Below, piece by piece: positions 1-10,916 of a stretch of DNA of 64,000 bases. The notes beneath the pieces were generated by a model, which searched no databases, was not told where the DNA came from, and saw nothing but the letters and a program-made list of their open reading frames with translations. The translations under genes and the position numbers were made by a program. The DNA is from Rhipidocladum racemiflorum (Eukaryota > Streptophyta > Magnoliopsida > Poales > Poaceae): positions 2,728,001 through 2,792,000 of the forward strand of contig CM070583.1 of NCBI GenBank assembly GCA_036346355.1. The letters are read 5' to 3'. The number at the start of each line of letters is the position of its first letter. Positions within the stretch are counted from its first letter, which is position 1.

Positions 1-1
1 G

Positions 2-1000
2 GAGCACAAAAGGTTCCTACTTGGGCTGAATAAATTAGGAAAAGGTGATTGGCGCGGCATATCCCGTAATTATGTTTTTTCGAGGACACCTACTCAGGTT
101 GCTAGCCATGCTCAAAAGTATTTCATTCGCCGAACAAATGTCCATAGGAGAAAGAGAAGATCAAGTCTCTTCGATATGGTGATTAATGATGTGAGCATCT
201 CTCTCTCTCCCTCCTTGCGTGTTGTGACTGTTGTCTGCATGTGGTGCGTCTTGCAATCTGGTGCAGCTGCTTGCACTTGCATAAATATGTTTGCATACGT
301 TCTAAGCTTTCTGCATGCTTATGTTTGACTAGAGTCATGCTTATTTTTTCCCCCTCTTTGTTCTTGTCGCCTTATTAAGTCACTCCGCCGTACATCGTCA
401 CAAGAAGTAGAAGAGTACCTGGAGGTCCCACAGCCTATTACTGCAACTGAGGCCGAGCCTTCTCCTGTTCCTGTGCTTACATCTACTTCAGTCCCAGCAC
501 CAGCGCCAGTAATGGCGCCGCCTGCTCCTGTGCCCATGCTAACATCTGCTTCAGCCCCACCACTGGTGCCCGCAATGGCACCTCAAACTGAGGAACAGGA
601 ATTAGTTGCATCAGGTTCAAATACTGGAGAAACAGGGATCGTGATGCCAGAAGTCATACCCCACTATGGTTATCCAATGATGCTTCCTCCATTCTACCCC
701 TCAGCATCTGTTCCGGTACCATACTACGGCTATGTTCCTTATTTCTACGGGCCACCAAGTACAGCTCAAGCATCACATGAGGTTGTCAAGCCCATGGCTA
801 TGCACTCAAAGCCTCCGGTAAACGTAGAAGACCTTTACAGCATGTCTGAACTGAGTCTGAAGGGTGACTCAAATACCAACAATGTTGCACCTAAGTTGCC
901 CTTGCCTCCAAAGCCAATTGGTAGACAAGAGAGGCAATCTGCTTTCCATGGAAAAGGACCTTCCGACGGCTTGTCAAATGGTCTAATTCCAGCAAAGTGA
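2..1000 (+). CDS. MYB-related transcription factor, SHAQKYF class (3' two exons, 5' end outside window)
   Basis: The gene enters the window already in frame. Exon A (2-190) encodes the C-terminal half of a single MYB repeat, with GKGDWRGISRNYV, RTPTQVASHAQKYF and then RRKRRSSLFDM. A GT donor follows at 191 and the intron ends at AG 378-379. Exon B runs from 380 to the TGA at 998-1000, and both joins are phase 0. The motif order is that of the plant MYBS/KUA1/I-box-binding family, nuclear DNA-binding proteins that recognise TATCCA- or GATAA-type elements in sugar, ABA, light or growth control. The long tail is rich in Pro, Ala and Ser and then in Tyr and Pro (PHYGYPMMLPPFYP), without a recognisable domain; an activation or interaction role is inference. 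The start codon and any N-terminal zinc knuckle or EAR motif lie left of the window. The class is certain from SHAQKYF; the exact paralogue is not assignable. Confidence 0.93.
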
Positions 1001-2190
1001 TTCTGCGTCTAAACATCCCTTCATGTGTATCTAATGCTTAGAAGATAGTGAATCATAATAGCCCATGCTACTAAAGCGGTGTTATATATGGTACATGGAA
1101 AATGTTTTTACTGCTCATTTTACCTTTCATGCTTGGAAGTCAATGTTCTGCGAGTAAATTTATTGTTAGTTTGTCATAAACGTAGCGTTTTTGTTTTGTT
1201 TCATTGATTTGCCCGGATTGACTCCAAAATCTCGTACATAACATAGGAATTGTATTGATTGTATTTTGTCGATTTCTCGTTCACCTTGGATATTAAGGTG
1301 CGATTTACTCACAAGCTGTATATTTATGTGCTGTATGGTTACATTTGTGGTGCCATTTTTTTTATACTACACTCTGTGACACTCCATTTCGACTTCTAAA
1401 TCATCAGCTGACCGTCACTATCAAAAGTTCATCTTACAGCTTACCTTGACAGCAGAGTTATCTGGGTCTTTGTTTATTCTTGAGTGCATTAGTTTACCTT
1501 CACAACAGGAGTAACTTACCGTGTGGCTCCGTGCTCTTTCGTCGGAGTGCATTATGCGTGTAACAATATATATACAAGCTGCACCCACAGTAGAGCATTT
1601 CATGCCCCAGGTAAAGTGCGCCTTGCATTCTGTCTTTTTGCTCATAATGCCTATGGTTGGTGCAAGCGGCGGAGCTAAATTTTTTTTAATAAATGTGTTC
1701 ACGGTGCGCCGCCGCCCGTTCGAGCCGCTGCCGTGCCGTGCACTTGCCCGACGGCCTGAGCCGCTGGCCGCGTTGCCTGCCGCCGCCGCACCGCTTGCTC
1801 AGCCTGCGTGTTTCTTGTTGTGCCTCAAACATAAGTCTCTAGATGCGGTGAAAGATAATCCATACCCGTCGTGTTAGCTGATGCATTGTTAAAATGGTGG
1901 AAATAATTCTACTTCCTATTTTAAAGTTAATAATAATCTCAATTATATGATTACCGATAGCCTCTCCGGTGTGTGGCTCGTAGATTGGCCTAAACCTTAT
2001 GACTTTTTTGTTTAGTACGTAGTTATGTGCAACAACACTAATATAGGTTGCTCTTTGATGTGAGAAAGTCCATATATCTGATGTTAAGGAAAATGAAAAA
2101 CTGTTATCAAAGTCTTTTTTTTAATATTTTTAGTTTATTTCTAAATATTTTATAAACGTCACGTGTAGTTCTTCTACTAACATGTTGGTA
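1001..2190. other. 3' flank of the MYB gene, no gene seen
   Basis: AT-rich sequence follows the MYB stop and should hold its 3' UTR and polyadenylation region. A short GC-rich patch (about 1700-1815) gives open frames on both strands but matches no family I recognise. I see no RNA gene or intact transposon here. Confidence 0.4.
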
Positions 2191-3130
2191 TTGTGGGCAA
2201 AAACTATAAATGTCACGCCGATGTTGCAATTTTATCTCTAGCTACATCGGCGTTGTATACCCATGTACTTATCGAACCGTCGGTGTTGAAGTTGGGCTGT
2301 GTCTGGACGCCTTGGCCCAGCCTCCGTCCTGCCGATATCTTCTTCAAGCATATCTTCGCGTGTCTCTTCAGATGACTTGTTTCACCACATGCACATGCAG
2401 ACAATTTAGCTCGACAATATTTGCAAATAGCATACACTATCTCACATTCGTTCACAATTTCGATTGTTCTGTCCATATGTTGCTAGCACCATTGCCATCG
2501 AGTGTCGGATATGGACACCTGTCCCGGTTGCATCGATGTAGCGGCATTCGAGCTCGGTGCTGATATCGACGTCCGTCCAGGATACACCGATACAACGGTA
2601 TCGAAACTCAGTGCATCCAGAATGTATGAGGCATCCTTGATGTCGTGCGTACCATCCAAAAGACGGTCATCCATACCATAGTCTCCCATGTTGGGGATAG
2701 TTGGCGCAGATCGATCTCTGATCCTAGCGAGGGAGACTTGGAGAGCGAGGGCGTGCGCTCCTGCTCCTGCTCTTGCTCTTGCGAAACATTTTGTTTCATG
2801 AAGGATGAGCAAATTTGGGATGTTCTGAGCAAAAATAGAGAGAGCGATCGGGATGTTGCATCCACAGAATATGCTGAACAAATGAGCCTCGGGCTGATTT
2901 TATAGCGATTAGCGAGCAAATGACCGTTGAAAATTTGAAATCATGTGCGGTCGCACGGGAATCCCTCTCTTTACGCCGTGCCATGTCGCTTTACATTGTG
3001 TCGCATCGCTTTACGTCGCATCGTGTCGTTTTACGTTAGAATGCAGGATGAAAATTGAAATGCAAGTGCGGCCGCGCCCCGCATAGGATGAAAATTGAAA
3101 TGCAAGCCGCATTTCGCGTCACATCACTAT
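2190..3130. repeat. Repeat-rich intergenic segment with hairpin and short direct repeats
   Basis: At 2215-2255 there is a hairpin with 9-bp arms (CGCCGATGT and ACATCGGCG). Around 2975-3035 short units based on TCGCTTTACG / GCATCG recur. The phrase AGGATGAAAATTGAAATGC occurs twice, at about 3047 and 3086. Open frames occur on both strands, but none resembles a known protein. It is probably an old, unclassified repeat. Confidence 0.4.
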
Positions 3131-3289
3131 CAATCTATCGTTTCTATCGCTGAACATTGTAGCATGTGGGAGAGAATTTTGAAAAAATTTCCATTCAACG
3201 AATCTTTTTCCCTCCATTTCAATTGCATCACTTTATGTCTTTCATCATGTTTCGTCGCTGTCTATTCGCCTGCAAGGGAGAGATAACAT

Positions 3290-4215
3290 TTTCCCTCTCT
3301 CTCCCTTCCTCTCTTTTTCCCGTGCCGCCCCTGCCCCTTCGGCCCTTCTAATCCCACATCGCCCCTTTGGGCTCTCTCCCCCGCCCCTTCGATTCCCGCA
3401 CCACCACCTGGCCCCTCCCTCTCTGCTCAACACCACCGGGCCTCCCCTTCCTCCTCCTCCAACCTCGTCCACTATGGGGCGGGCGGGTTGCGTGAGGTGG
3501 CCACGGCTCGAGGTAGCACAAGGTGGTCGTGGGATAGCGGGAGGCCACAACACAAGGTGGCGGCGGCTCGAGGCGGCTGCACTGTGAGGTGGCGGCCGCG
3601 GGAGGGCGCGTGAAGTGGCAGCCACGGGAAGCGAGCGGTCACGAAGGGCCCGCGAAGCTGCGGAGTAGCGTGCGAGGCAGCCCAATGGAGAGGTGGCCTC
3701 GCCTTCCCACCGCCCTCTCGCCCCCACCTGGACTAGGGCGGACGTGGGCCGCTACGGCGGAGGCGACCACAGAGGAGGCGACGGTGGGCTACGGCCAAGG
3801 AGGAGGCGCGCCAGGGAGGTGAGGGCATGAGGCGGCACGCGGACGTGGTGGGCCACGGGAGGTGGGACGCGAGGTGGTGGCACGGTAGAAGACGAGGTGA
3901 GGAGGCGGCTAAGCGGCCACGGGTGACAAGCTGAACGATCGCGAGCGGTGAGGGAGGCAAGAGGCGAGGCGGTGGCACGACAGAGGAGCTGAAGTGGCGG
4001 GAGGCAAGACCGTGGGAGCTGGGAGGCGGGACCACGGCGACCACGATGACACGGGCACGACCACGGCGGTCTTCCCCCTAACCCTGTTCCTCCACTACTA
4101 CACGTCGCGGCGTGCCCTACCGCAGCCCGCGGCAATTCTTTGTGCTTGGCCATGTTGCCATGCTCGGTCGTGCTAGCGTGCCGCCGGCATGTCGTGTTTG
4201 GATACACTACCATCT
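3290..4215. repeat. GC-rich low-complexity block
   Basis: This is roughly 0.9 kb of very GC-rich DNA built from variations of GGTGGCGGCGGC, CACGGG and GAGGCG. The open frames on both strands are rich in Arg, Pro, Ala and Ser, as expected from composition. No domain, start context or splice pattern supports a gene. It looks like the GC-rich interior of an old transposable element or a leader region, but no terminal repeats could be paired. Confidence 0.35.
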
Positions 4216-4220
4216 AGTCA

Positions 4221-4352
4221 GTGTTTGGATGCACAAGGATTAGACCCAATCCACTCGGGTGGTTTGGGCAAGCTAGGATTTCAGTTCAATTTCTTCACTC
4301 ATCCGAAATAATTATTAGGCCTAATCCCTATCCCTCCAAAGAAACCCTAATA
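4221..4352. mobile_element. Small hAT-like MITE
   Basis: The left end GTTTGGATGCACAAGGATTAG resembles the reverse complement of the right end (CCTAATCCCTATCCCTCCAAAG) around the shared TTGGA...GGATTAG core. Such ends with a TTTGG start are common among short grass hAT-like MITEs. The family and exact target duplication were not resolved. Confidence 0.4.
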
Positions 4353-4656
4353 GAGGTAGATTGAGTGGCACATGAAAACCCCTTTTACATGACAACTGGC
4401 GAGTAATGTTGCAGCCATGACACGGATCGATACAAATTGCACCATGGGAGTGCTAGAAGATCTTTTCAAGATGCTAAAACACCAAATAATAAATGGGGAT
4501 GACTATAATAACACACACAATTTTCAGTTACAAAAGGTTTTTTCAGCTTTTTTTTCCACGCCTTTTCTCAGCATGTTGAACTTGAATTCAGAAGCAAGTA
4601 ACAGCACTCTATCTCCTCTATCCAATAGCTGGCTGCGGATGATCGAAGGCCACATT

Positions 4657-4951
4657 TAGTTTTGATTCCTTGCGCCTCCCATTCCTGGTAGATCGATCTT
4701 AAGTACCTCAATGACATACGCTAGCTACCAGCCATCGTCTTCCTCCCCTTCTAACCAGGCAGCCGTTTCTTAGAGATATATACGAGCTTAATTTGCTCCA
4801 ATAGAAGGACACAAGGTGGTCGACATGCTAGAATGATCCGATACCACCTTTAGTTTTGATTCCTTGTGCCTCCCATCCCTGGTAGATCTTATATATCTAA
4901 GGAGCTCAATGGCATACTCTACGTGCTCTCGTCTTCCTCCCCTTCTAACCA
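4657..4951. repeat. Imperfect direct duplication, about 100 bp, spaced about 193 bp
   Basis: The stretch beginning TAGTTTTGATTCCTTG at about 4657 recurs at about 4851. Both copies continue through CCTCCCAT(T/C)CCTGGTAGATC and end at CGTCTTCCTCCCCTTCTAACC. Small indels separate the copies. There is no coding potential; it is a local segmental duplication. Confidence 0.7.
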
Positions 4952-5102
4952 TATGATCGGCTTAGTTTGCTCCTAGCTAGGGTTCACAAGAACACAAGGA
5001 GGCTTGCTATTTACCTGCGAGGAGGCGAGATGCATGCACACAGATCCATAACTCGTACATGAATGATCCACTGTGCATGCACCTTCTATTTGGAGAGGAT
5101 AT

Positions 5103-5105
<3 letters not shown>

Positions 5106-5143
<38 letters not shown>
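5106..5143. repeat. (TA)n microsatellite
   Basis: About 19 TA units lie immediately left of the fold-back element at 5144. A shorter TATATATA resumes right of it at 5526, so the element sits inside a TA tract. Confidence 0.9.
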
Positions 5144-5145
<2 letters not shown>

Positions 5146-5524
5146 GGGCATATCCTGTGCAATCAACAGTTTGGTGCAATCACCGTGCAATCAAACTAAA
5201 AAAAGTTTCAAAAAATTCTGGAAAAAATCATGGATGTACATCTCAACTTACCCCATCTACATATAAAATTTCATGATCAAATTCGTCCTATGCTAGAAGT
5301 TACAAAAAAGACAAATTTGGGGTGCATTTGAACTGTAAAAGTTTGTTAGAAATTTGTCTTTTTTGTAACTTCTAGCATATGACGAATTTGATCATGAAAT
5401 TTTATATGTAGATGGAGTAAGTTGAGATGTACATCCATAATTTTTTTCAGAATTTTTTGAAACTTTTTTTAGTTTGATTGCACGGTAATTGCACCAAACT
5501 GTTGATTGCACAGGATATGACCCC
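5144..5524. mobile_element. Fold-back MITE with very long terminal inverted repeats
   Basis: The two halves are reverse complements for about 160 bp each. The left arm starts GGGGGCATATCCTGTGCAA and the right arm ends as the complement of GGGGTCATATCCTGTGCAA. The arms stay nearly identical through GTTTGGTGCAAT, AAACTAAAAAAAG and GATCATGAAATTT, leaving a spacer of a few tens of bases. The element is flanked by TA repeats on both sides. It encodes nothing; the two mirrored 66-67-residue frames are the same arm read twice. Long TIRs suit a Mutator-like or fold-back MITE, but the superfamily is inference. Confidence 0.9.
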
Positions 5525-5689
5525 TGTATATATATACCTGTTGTTATATAAGAGCTGAAAAAACAAGCCACCTGTAGGGGTGGGTACGTCAATGTATAAA
5601 TGATTCACCAACCACCGTTCTGCACTTTGTATTCTGAGGAAAATGGTATAGTGGTCACCATCTCGCGTATTGTCGCGGACGATCCTTTA

Positions 5690-6245
5690 ATGATGCGTTT
5701 GGTTGGAGGGATGGTGGTGGATGGGATATGGTCATCCATGGATTTGGAGTCATCCAATTGTTTGGATGGGTGGATGGATAGAATATGGTCATCCAGTTTT
5801 TGGGAATATTCTCTCAAGATGCTGGATAAAGCCATCCAAATAAAAAGGCCGGATGTGCTCATCCAGTTTGCTGCACGAAGAGGTGTACACGGTTAAATTC
5901 AAATTTCGGTAAAGTTTTCTTGGTCAAAATTAAACTTCACTCAAAATATGGTCAAATTTTGTTTGAAAATTCAAATTTTAGTAAAAAATTGTCCAAAAAT
6001 ACAAATTTGTTTGAAAATGCAAATTTTATTCAAAAATTCAAAATGTGTCAAAAAAAAATCAAAGTTTGGTCAAATTTTATCCAAAAATTCAAATTTTGTC
6101 AGAAAATTTAAATTGTGATCAAATTTTGTTCAAAATTCAAATTTTAATAAAATTTTGTCCAAAAAATTCAAACCAAAATTCGAAACCTTGATTACAACTA
6201 GCTTATCCATCCAACCAAACAAAAAATTAGCTCATCCCATCCATT
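5690..6245. mobile_element. AT-rich element with GGATG/CATCC ends (probable MITE)
   Basis: The left end carries GTTTGGTTGGAGGGATGG and the right end carries ATCCATCCAACCAAAC, its approximate complement. The interior from about 5890 to 6180 is made of many diverged copies of AAATTCAAATTTTG(T/G)TCAA. No protein is encoded. The boundaries are approximate. Confidence 0.5.
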
Positions 6246-6259
6246 CTCATCCCTCGAGC

Positions 6260-6472
6260 GGCGGGGGCGACGAGGAGGACATGAGGGAGGCGTTCGAGGT
6301 GTTCGACGTGGACGGTGACGGGTTCATCTCGGCGGCGCCGGAGCTGCAGGAGGTGCTCAATATGCTGGGGCTCCCCGAGGCCGGCAGCCTGGCCACCGTG
6401 CGGGAGATGATCTGCAAGACGGAGGTCCAAGATATGGCTGGCGATCGATCGCTCAACATCAGTAGTACGTAG
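6260..6472 (+). pseudogene. Calmodulin-like (CML) EF-hand gene fragment
   Basis: The frame reads EEDMREAFEVFDVDGDGFIS, then AAPELQEVLNMLGLPEAGS and VREMICK. This matches one EF-hand and the following helix of a plant calmodulin-like calcium sensor. The loop starts canonically (DVDGDGFISAA), but a Pro codon precedes the Glu, so the bidentate Glu that should be loop residue 12 falls at 13, which should weaken calcium binding. The GC-rich fragment starts abruptly after AT-rich transposon sequence and ends at a stop soon after MICK, so the other EF-hands are absent. It is most likely a truncated copy carried or stranded by the adjacent elements. Confidence 0.75.
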
Positions 6473-6518
6473 CTGCTTCCCTTAATGAGTAGACCAGTGG
6501 GAGACTAACTGTGATCTA

Positions 6519-6767
6519 CTCTCAATATTTGTCGTTTTGGACATCGATACGGTCTTCAAAACACAATTTTGACCGCTAATTTTTATTATAATATATTTAT
6601 AAAACCCAATAAAATTATAATATTATGAAAGTACTTCTCGAGACAAGTCTACACATATAATTTTTATGTATCCAATTTAAATATTTCAAAATATATTGTT
6701 AGTCAAAGTTTCGGAAGTTTGACCATCACTATGTTCAAAACGACAGGTATTACCAAACCGGAGGGAG
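6519..6767. mobile_element. Stowaway-type MITE
   Basis: The right end (AAACCGGAGGGAG) is the Stowaway/Tc1-mariner signature, and the left end CTCTCAATATTTGTCGTTTT pairs imperfectly with it (AAACGACAGGTATT). TA dinucleotides flank both sides (6517-6518 and 6768-6769), the expected target duplication. It is about 250 bp, AT-rich and non-coding. Confidence 0.8.
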
Positions 6768-7229
6768 TACGAGTAATTGGATCTGAGCGAATGAGCATGT
6801 GTGTGTTGCTTGCCTTGTTTCCTACCGTTTTTGGGTTACAAACAAATTGCAATTTCGGGCACACATAGGCAGAATGTTGCCATGTGTCCTTTGGGATCTG
6901 CCGCATCGTTTCTTGATAGAGACATTGTTAGCAATAATTCTTCGAGCAATTAGGCATCATCAATGGATGGTAATGTTTGCTGACCATCAATGGATGCATG
7001 GTACGTAGTGTGTGATGTTCATTTAGCAAATTTGGTACTGCAGCTTGGTGATCATCAGCAAATGGTAGAGCTTTCCATTCCATTTTAACCTAATTGACAG
7101 TATGCAATAGAACGATTTGATTTCATTCACTAAACAATGGGCTTTTTGTTCGCTGAAACAGTTTGGGATTGCGATAATCAAGGCAAGAGAATATAAAGGC
7201 AAGATCAAAGCATAGGATAGTCCTCGATA

Positions 7230-7425
7230 AGAGAAATTTTACGGTGCATTATACTGATAGTATATAATATGTAATAGAAATTAGATCTAGTCATTAATTT
7301 ATTGAGTGTATTGTTCTACTCTACTACCAGAGGAAGTATAAATAAATAGTAACTTATTTGATCCATTGGATATAAAAAAATAAACGGTCTATATTGAATT
7401 TAGATTACCATAAAAAAAATCTCAT
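7230..7425 (+). repeat. Dispersed AT-rich repeat, copy 1
   Basis: Shared landmarks with the region 15377-15570 on the opposite strand are GGTGCAT(T/C)ATACTGATA, CTACTAC, TGATCCATT(G/A)GAT and (T/A)TTGAATTT-like tracts in the same order. It is therefore a dispersed non-coding repeat present twice in inverted orientation. No terminal repeats were recognised. Confidence 0.7.
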
Positions 7426-8204
7426 CCATAATAAAGGAACTTGTGGTGTATGAAGAAATATATATAAAAGTTACGTAAAAAGAATCCACAGATATGAAGT
7501 TTACGAATCATATCTTGAAAACCAAACAGTAATGTAGAACATGCATTGAGCAAAACTTTATGTACACCCAAATGTTTACAAATTAAATTGCATATATGAA
7601 TTGGGCTATAACTAGTTCTTTACTAATTAAGCTTGATAGCTGGTAATCTCGAACTCGAATTCCTCATCTTTTTTTTCTTGAAAAAAGGAAGCAAGCCCCC
7701 AACTTCATTATCGAAATCGGAAGAAAGTAAAAGAACATTGATGAACATAGGGCCTAAGCTCTACTTCGAAACATCAGGAGTGAGATGAACGAGATGTGTG
7801 GCACACCAGCCGGCAACATCTTAACCTAGCAACACGAAAAGAGCCGAATGGGTACCCCCTAGCTAGATCCAGCAGTACAAGTTGCGAACTCTGGAATCTT
7901 CTTCTCTCTAGCTCTATTTTGGCTTAAGGATCAGGAAGGGTTTTTTTTTTTTTTTTTTTTTTGGTGGAACAATCCACACAGAAAAATAGGAACAAAAGAT
8001 AAGAATTTAACGTGAAAAACCCTTTTATGAAAAATCAAGAACGCATAAAGACTATATCACTATACGAGGAGATGTTTACAATAAAGAAAAGCTTTTTTTT
8101 TCCTTCTCTTATCTTGATCTATCAATCTATCATATGGACTACATGTAACAAACGAATTCGTATCATACTCAAACTCAACAAAACTGATCAAAGAGGGTAA
8201 TATC
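7426..8204. other. Intergenic stretch with poly(T) tract, no gene
   Basis: No coding exon was found. A T-run of about 23 bases lies near 7939. The block around 7680-7860 (AGCAAGCCCCCAACTTCATT and following) has the look of a retroelement tail, but I could not classify it. Confidence 0.35.
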
Positions 8205-8565
8205 TACTCTATTAAAGCCGGAGGAATCCCCGTGAGCGGGCAGTGCCACATCATCTATTTCGCAAAAACGTCCCCCAAGAATTTAGAAATTACGTTCAGG
8301 TCCTCCCACAAGTGCTTTTGAAAAAAAAACCTCGTGGTTCTGCAAATTCTGAAATTGTGTTTAGGTCCTACACCGGTTCTTTTGCAAAAAAAAAAAAAAA
8401 ATCTCATGGTTTCGCAAATTCGTGTCTAGCTCTGAACCAAAGCACAAGTTGCGAACTCTTGGAACTTGTGTCTAGCTTCGGACCACACCCTTTTGCAAAA
8501 AAAAACCTTCGTAATTTCAAAAAATTGTGTCTATTCGCATACCAAAATTCGTCCAACACAAGGTA
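8205..8565. repeat. Degenerate tandem repeat with A-runs
   Basis: Three or four diverged units carry AG(G/C)TCCT(A/C)C, CTTTTGCAAAAAA and a TTCGCAAATTC-type core, spaced 70-110 bp. The block begins ATCTACTCTATTAAAG, which resembles Helitron 5' ends, but no convincing 3' hairpin plus CTAG was found. It is non-coding. Confidence 0.45.
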
Positions 8566-8707
8566 GCAGAGGGACTGCCTAGTACACCCTCTCCCTCGTC
8601 TTTTAGCAGAAAGCCGCTCCACAGTAATAAAGTCTCATCTTTTGTATTGGCCGAAGTGACAATAGTCACATTGAACCTTTGAATATGCTTAAAGATCTCG
8701 AAATGAG

Positions 8708-9000
8708 CAGCACATCAGCTGGATCCTCTGCGCCGCCGCGATCTCCTGTTAAACTGGCCGGAACGAGGCGGCGGCCCCAGGGACTGATCGATGATCCTCG
8801 TCGGTGCATACTGGTTCAGCTCGCGTTGCAACGCCGAGCGCGCCTTCGCGAGCGTGAGGCTCTGGCCGAGCAAATAGGCTGAGCTGGTGTCCAATAGACT
8901 CTGACAGGTGTTCAGTGCAGTCCTTGGAGCTGGATTACCAACCAAGCCATCTGAATGTTGCTGCGGTTGCAGGAACAGGGAGGAGATCTCATTTGGCCGC
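8708..9000 (-). pseudogene. Unidentified minus-strand ORF, possible gene fragment
   Basis: On the minus strand an open frame of about 90 codons contains LFLQPQQHSDGLVGN and SSAYLLGQSLTLAKARSALQ, then a basic Arg-rich C-terminus and a stop. Its composition is far more protein-like than neighbouring ORFs and GC content rises locally, but I do not recognise the family. There is no ATG in good context at the upstream end, so it may be a terminal exon or a captured fragment. Confidence 0.35.
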
Positions 9001-9259
9001 AGACGCCATGCACTTGCAGATCACCAGGAATACATAGACATCTCAAACTCAAGTTCCCGGTGCCTCTCTTTCCCATAACCCATTAGACCCTAACATGCTG
9101 TGTTCATGCTATGTGCTGTGCTTGCCTACTGCCTAGCCAAGGCTCTTCGGCCTTAAAATGACCTAGACTAGACTTGTACAGAAGATACAAAAGGTGACCT
9201 CTCTTTTTTTACTTCTCCACAGCATGCATAGCGGACAAGATCACATGCGGTTGCTATTA

Positions 9260-9466
9260 TAACTGCAATTTAATCAGTTGCGTGTGAGACGTTGGATCGA
9301 AAAATGATAGTTCAGATCCATCCGAAGCACCGCAGGAAAATACTGTAGCAAATGGTACTATAGCAGTACTGTAGCAAAATGCTGTAGCAAACAGATTAGA
9401 GCGATCTGGACCGTTCGGTTGCTCAATCGAATGACTCACACCTGTGGGAACTGCTTAAGTTGCAGT
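9260..9466. mobile_element. MITE with TGTAGCAAA-rich interior
   Basis: The ends pair as ACTGCAATTTAATCAGTT and the complement of AACTGCTTAAGTTGCAGT. A second, imperfect match (GTGTGAGACGTTGGATCGA against ATTCGATTGAGCAACC) lies inside. The centre repeats ACTGTAGCAAA, typical of one grass MITE group. No coding sequence. Confidence 0.65.
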
Positions 9467-9501
9467 CCCACAGATACTGCAAATTATCCCTGTCCATAGC
9501 A

Positions 9502-9965
9502 TAGGGGTGTAAACGGGTTGGGTACGAGCGAGTAGTAGGTCATTCCACACCTTACCCTATTATTTTTTCTCCGGGTATGGGTACGGGTATGGGCACGTGT
9601 AGTAAAAATCGGGTTGGGTATGTGTAACGGGTAGTATTTTCTGTGAACGGGTAGAAATCAGGTTCCGGGTAGTGTGCGAACGGGTATAATACAGACAACG
9701 GGTACTTCATCGGATAGTGCACGAAATACCTAGGATGAAAACAAGCGATGAAAACAATCTAACCATCACACTAGTACATCACATAATACAATAGATAATG
9801 CCGTACAGTATAACAAACATACATAGTCCAACAAAAAGTTCAAATAGTACATAATCAAACACATGGAGTTCAGTAAACACACAAAGTCCAATACATAAAG
9901 TGAAATTCACATACACAATTCAACACAACACATATAGTCCAACACATAGAGTTCAATTATACAAA
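9502..9965. mobile_element. hAT-like terminal fragment with GGGTA motifs
   Basis: The segment opens with AGGGGTGTAAACGGGTTGGG and repeats ACGGGTA/GGGTATGGG many times to about 9715. It then passes into repeated CATAGTCCAACA / CACATGGAGTTCA phrases to about 9960. Such subterminal motif arrays are characteristic of grass hAT transposon ends. No transposase frame is present, so it is a remnant or non-autonomous piece. The right border is uncertain. Confidence 0.5.
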
Positions 9966-10113
9966 ACAAATTTCTTCATGCATATATCAAGATCTCAAGT
10001 CTCAACATCGTCATTCGTCCCCCATAGCATTCAAATCTTCAATGTTTCCAAGCCAGCTCAATGTTTCCAAGCTTGTCCACTCTAAACTTTTCTAACAATA
10101 ACATTTTTGGAGA

Positions 10114-10337
10114 CTAGTTACATGCCCGTGCGTCGCTACGAAAAACAAAATTGATAACGAAAAATAAAGATTAAAAAATAAAAAAAATTATTTCACAAGA
10201 TCAAACATTTATCTTTAACGCTTCGTTTCTTGCGTAGGGCAATTAAGCAGGGCAATTAAGTAGGGCAATTAAATGGCAATTAATGACGTGGGGAGAACGG
10301 ACCACTGCCACCAAGTGCTGCTTTAGAATAGTAGAGA
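10114..10337 (-). mobile_element. Non-autonomous Helitron
   Basis: Read on the minus strand the element starts TCTCTACTATTCTAAAG and ends in CTAG after a GC-rich hairpin-like segment (CGTAGCGACGCACGGGCATG). The flanking host bases are A on the 5' side and T on the 3' side, as expected for Helitron insertion between A and T. Interior GGCAATTAA repeats are shared with a second copy at 61393-61640. There is no Rep/helicase ORF, so it depends on an autonomous partner. Confidence 0.85.
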
Positions 10338-10347
10338 TATACCGAGG

Positions 10348-10512
10348 TCATTATGCCACATCAATTCCATCAAATATTTATACCTATCGAGCAACAGTTT
10401 TTCCGGTGAACTACCTGCTTGCGTGTTCTCTGATTTTCCCGAGCTGCGCACCTTGAAGGTTTCAAACAACCAGCTTGGTGGTCAGATACCCAGTGATGTA
10501 GCTGCGAGTGAT
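10348..10512 (+). pseudogene. LRR-protein fragment
   Basis: The frame reads YLYLSSNSFSGELPACVF, then ELRTLKVSNNQLGGQIPSDV. This is a plant-type leucine-rich repeat pair (LxxLxLSxNxFSGxxP) as in LRR receptor-like kinases or proteins. It ends in unrelated sequence, has no start, TM or kinase, and lies 10 bp from a Helitron terminus. A truncated gene copy is the best explanation. Its codon use is much more AT-rich than that of the receptor kinase at 26 kb, so it is not a recent copy of that gene. Confidence 0.65.
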
Positions 10513-10784
10513 CAGAAGGCAGTCATCAGGCTTCAAGTAACAGTCAGGGAAGTCAGAAGTGTTTGTACAACACTGGAGCATTTGACAGGCTGCTGCTGCT
10601 ACTACTTGAATTAAGCCAATTCAAGAAATTGGAGCCTGATAGTCTGAAACTGCAGCGTTGCTCTGGCAATTCATCTCCCCAAGTATCAACAGCAAAAATT
10701 GACAGAAAGCTGGATTCTTTCCCATTTGCATGTTTCCTCAGACCAAACCATGTTACAAAACCGATGGGAGTGTCCCAATCACGA

Positions 10785-10916
10785 CAGCTTCAGAGGAAAT
10801 GAGATCCTCTGATGTCGTGCCTCTGACATTGGGTCATTGACGTGTGGGCTCACAAATCAGTGACCCAACGTTAGAGGATGTGACGTTAGAGGAACCACTC
10901 CCGCTTCAGAGGGGCG
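10785..10916. mobile_element. Small fold-back repeat
   Basis: CCTCTGACATTGGGTCA pairs with TGACCCAACGTTAGAGG across a short loop, and GAGGAAATGAGATCCTCTG / GTTAGAGGAACCACTC extend the symmetry outward. It is non-coding and probably a very short MITE. Confidence 0.55.

Noticed and set aside
3245..4213. 103-160-codon ORFs near 3.2-4.2 kb
   Set aside because: Low-complexity GC-rich sequence, open on both strands, with no domain.
4973..5592. 66-68-codon ORFs of nearly identical sequence on opposite strands
   Set aside because: They are the two arms of the fold-back MITE and the adjoining TA microsatellite.
8205..8600. Possible Helitron starting at TCTACTCTATTAAAG
   Set aside because: A CTAG at 8579-8582 exists, but without the preceding hairpin or family match; listed only as a repeat.
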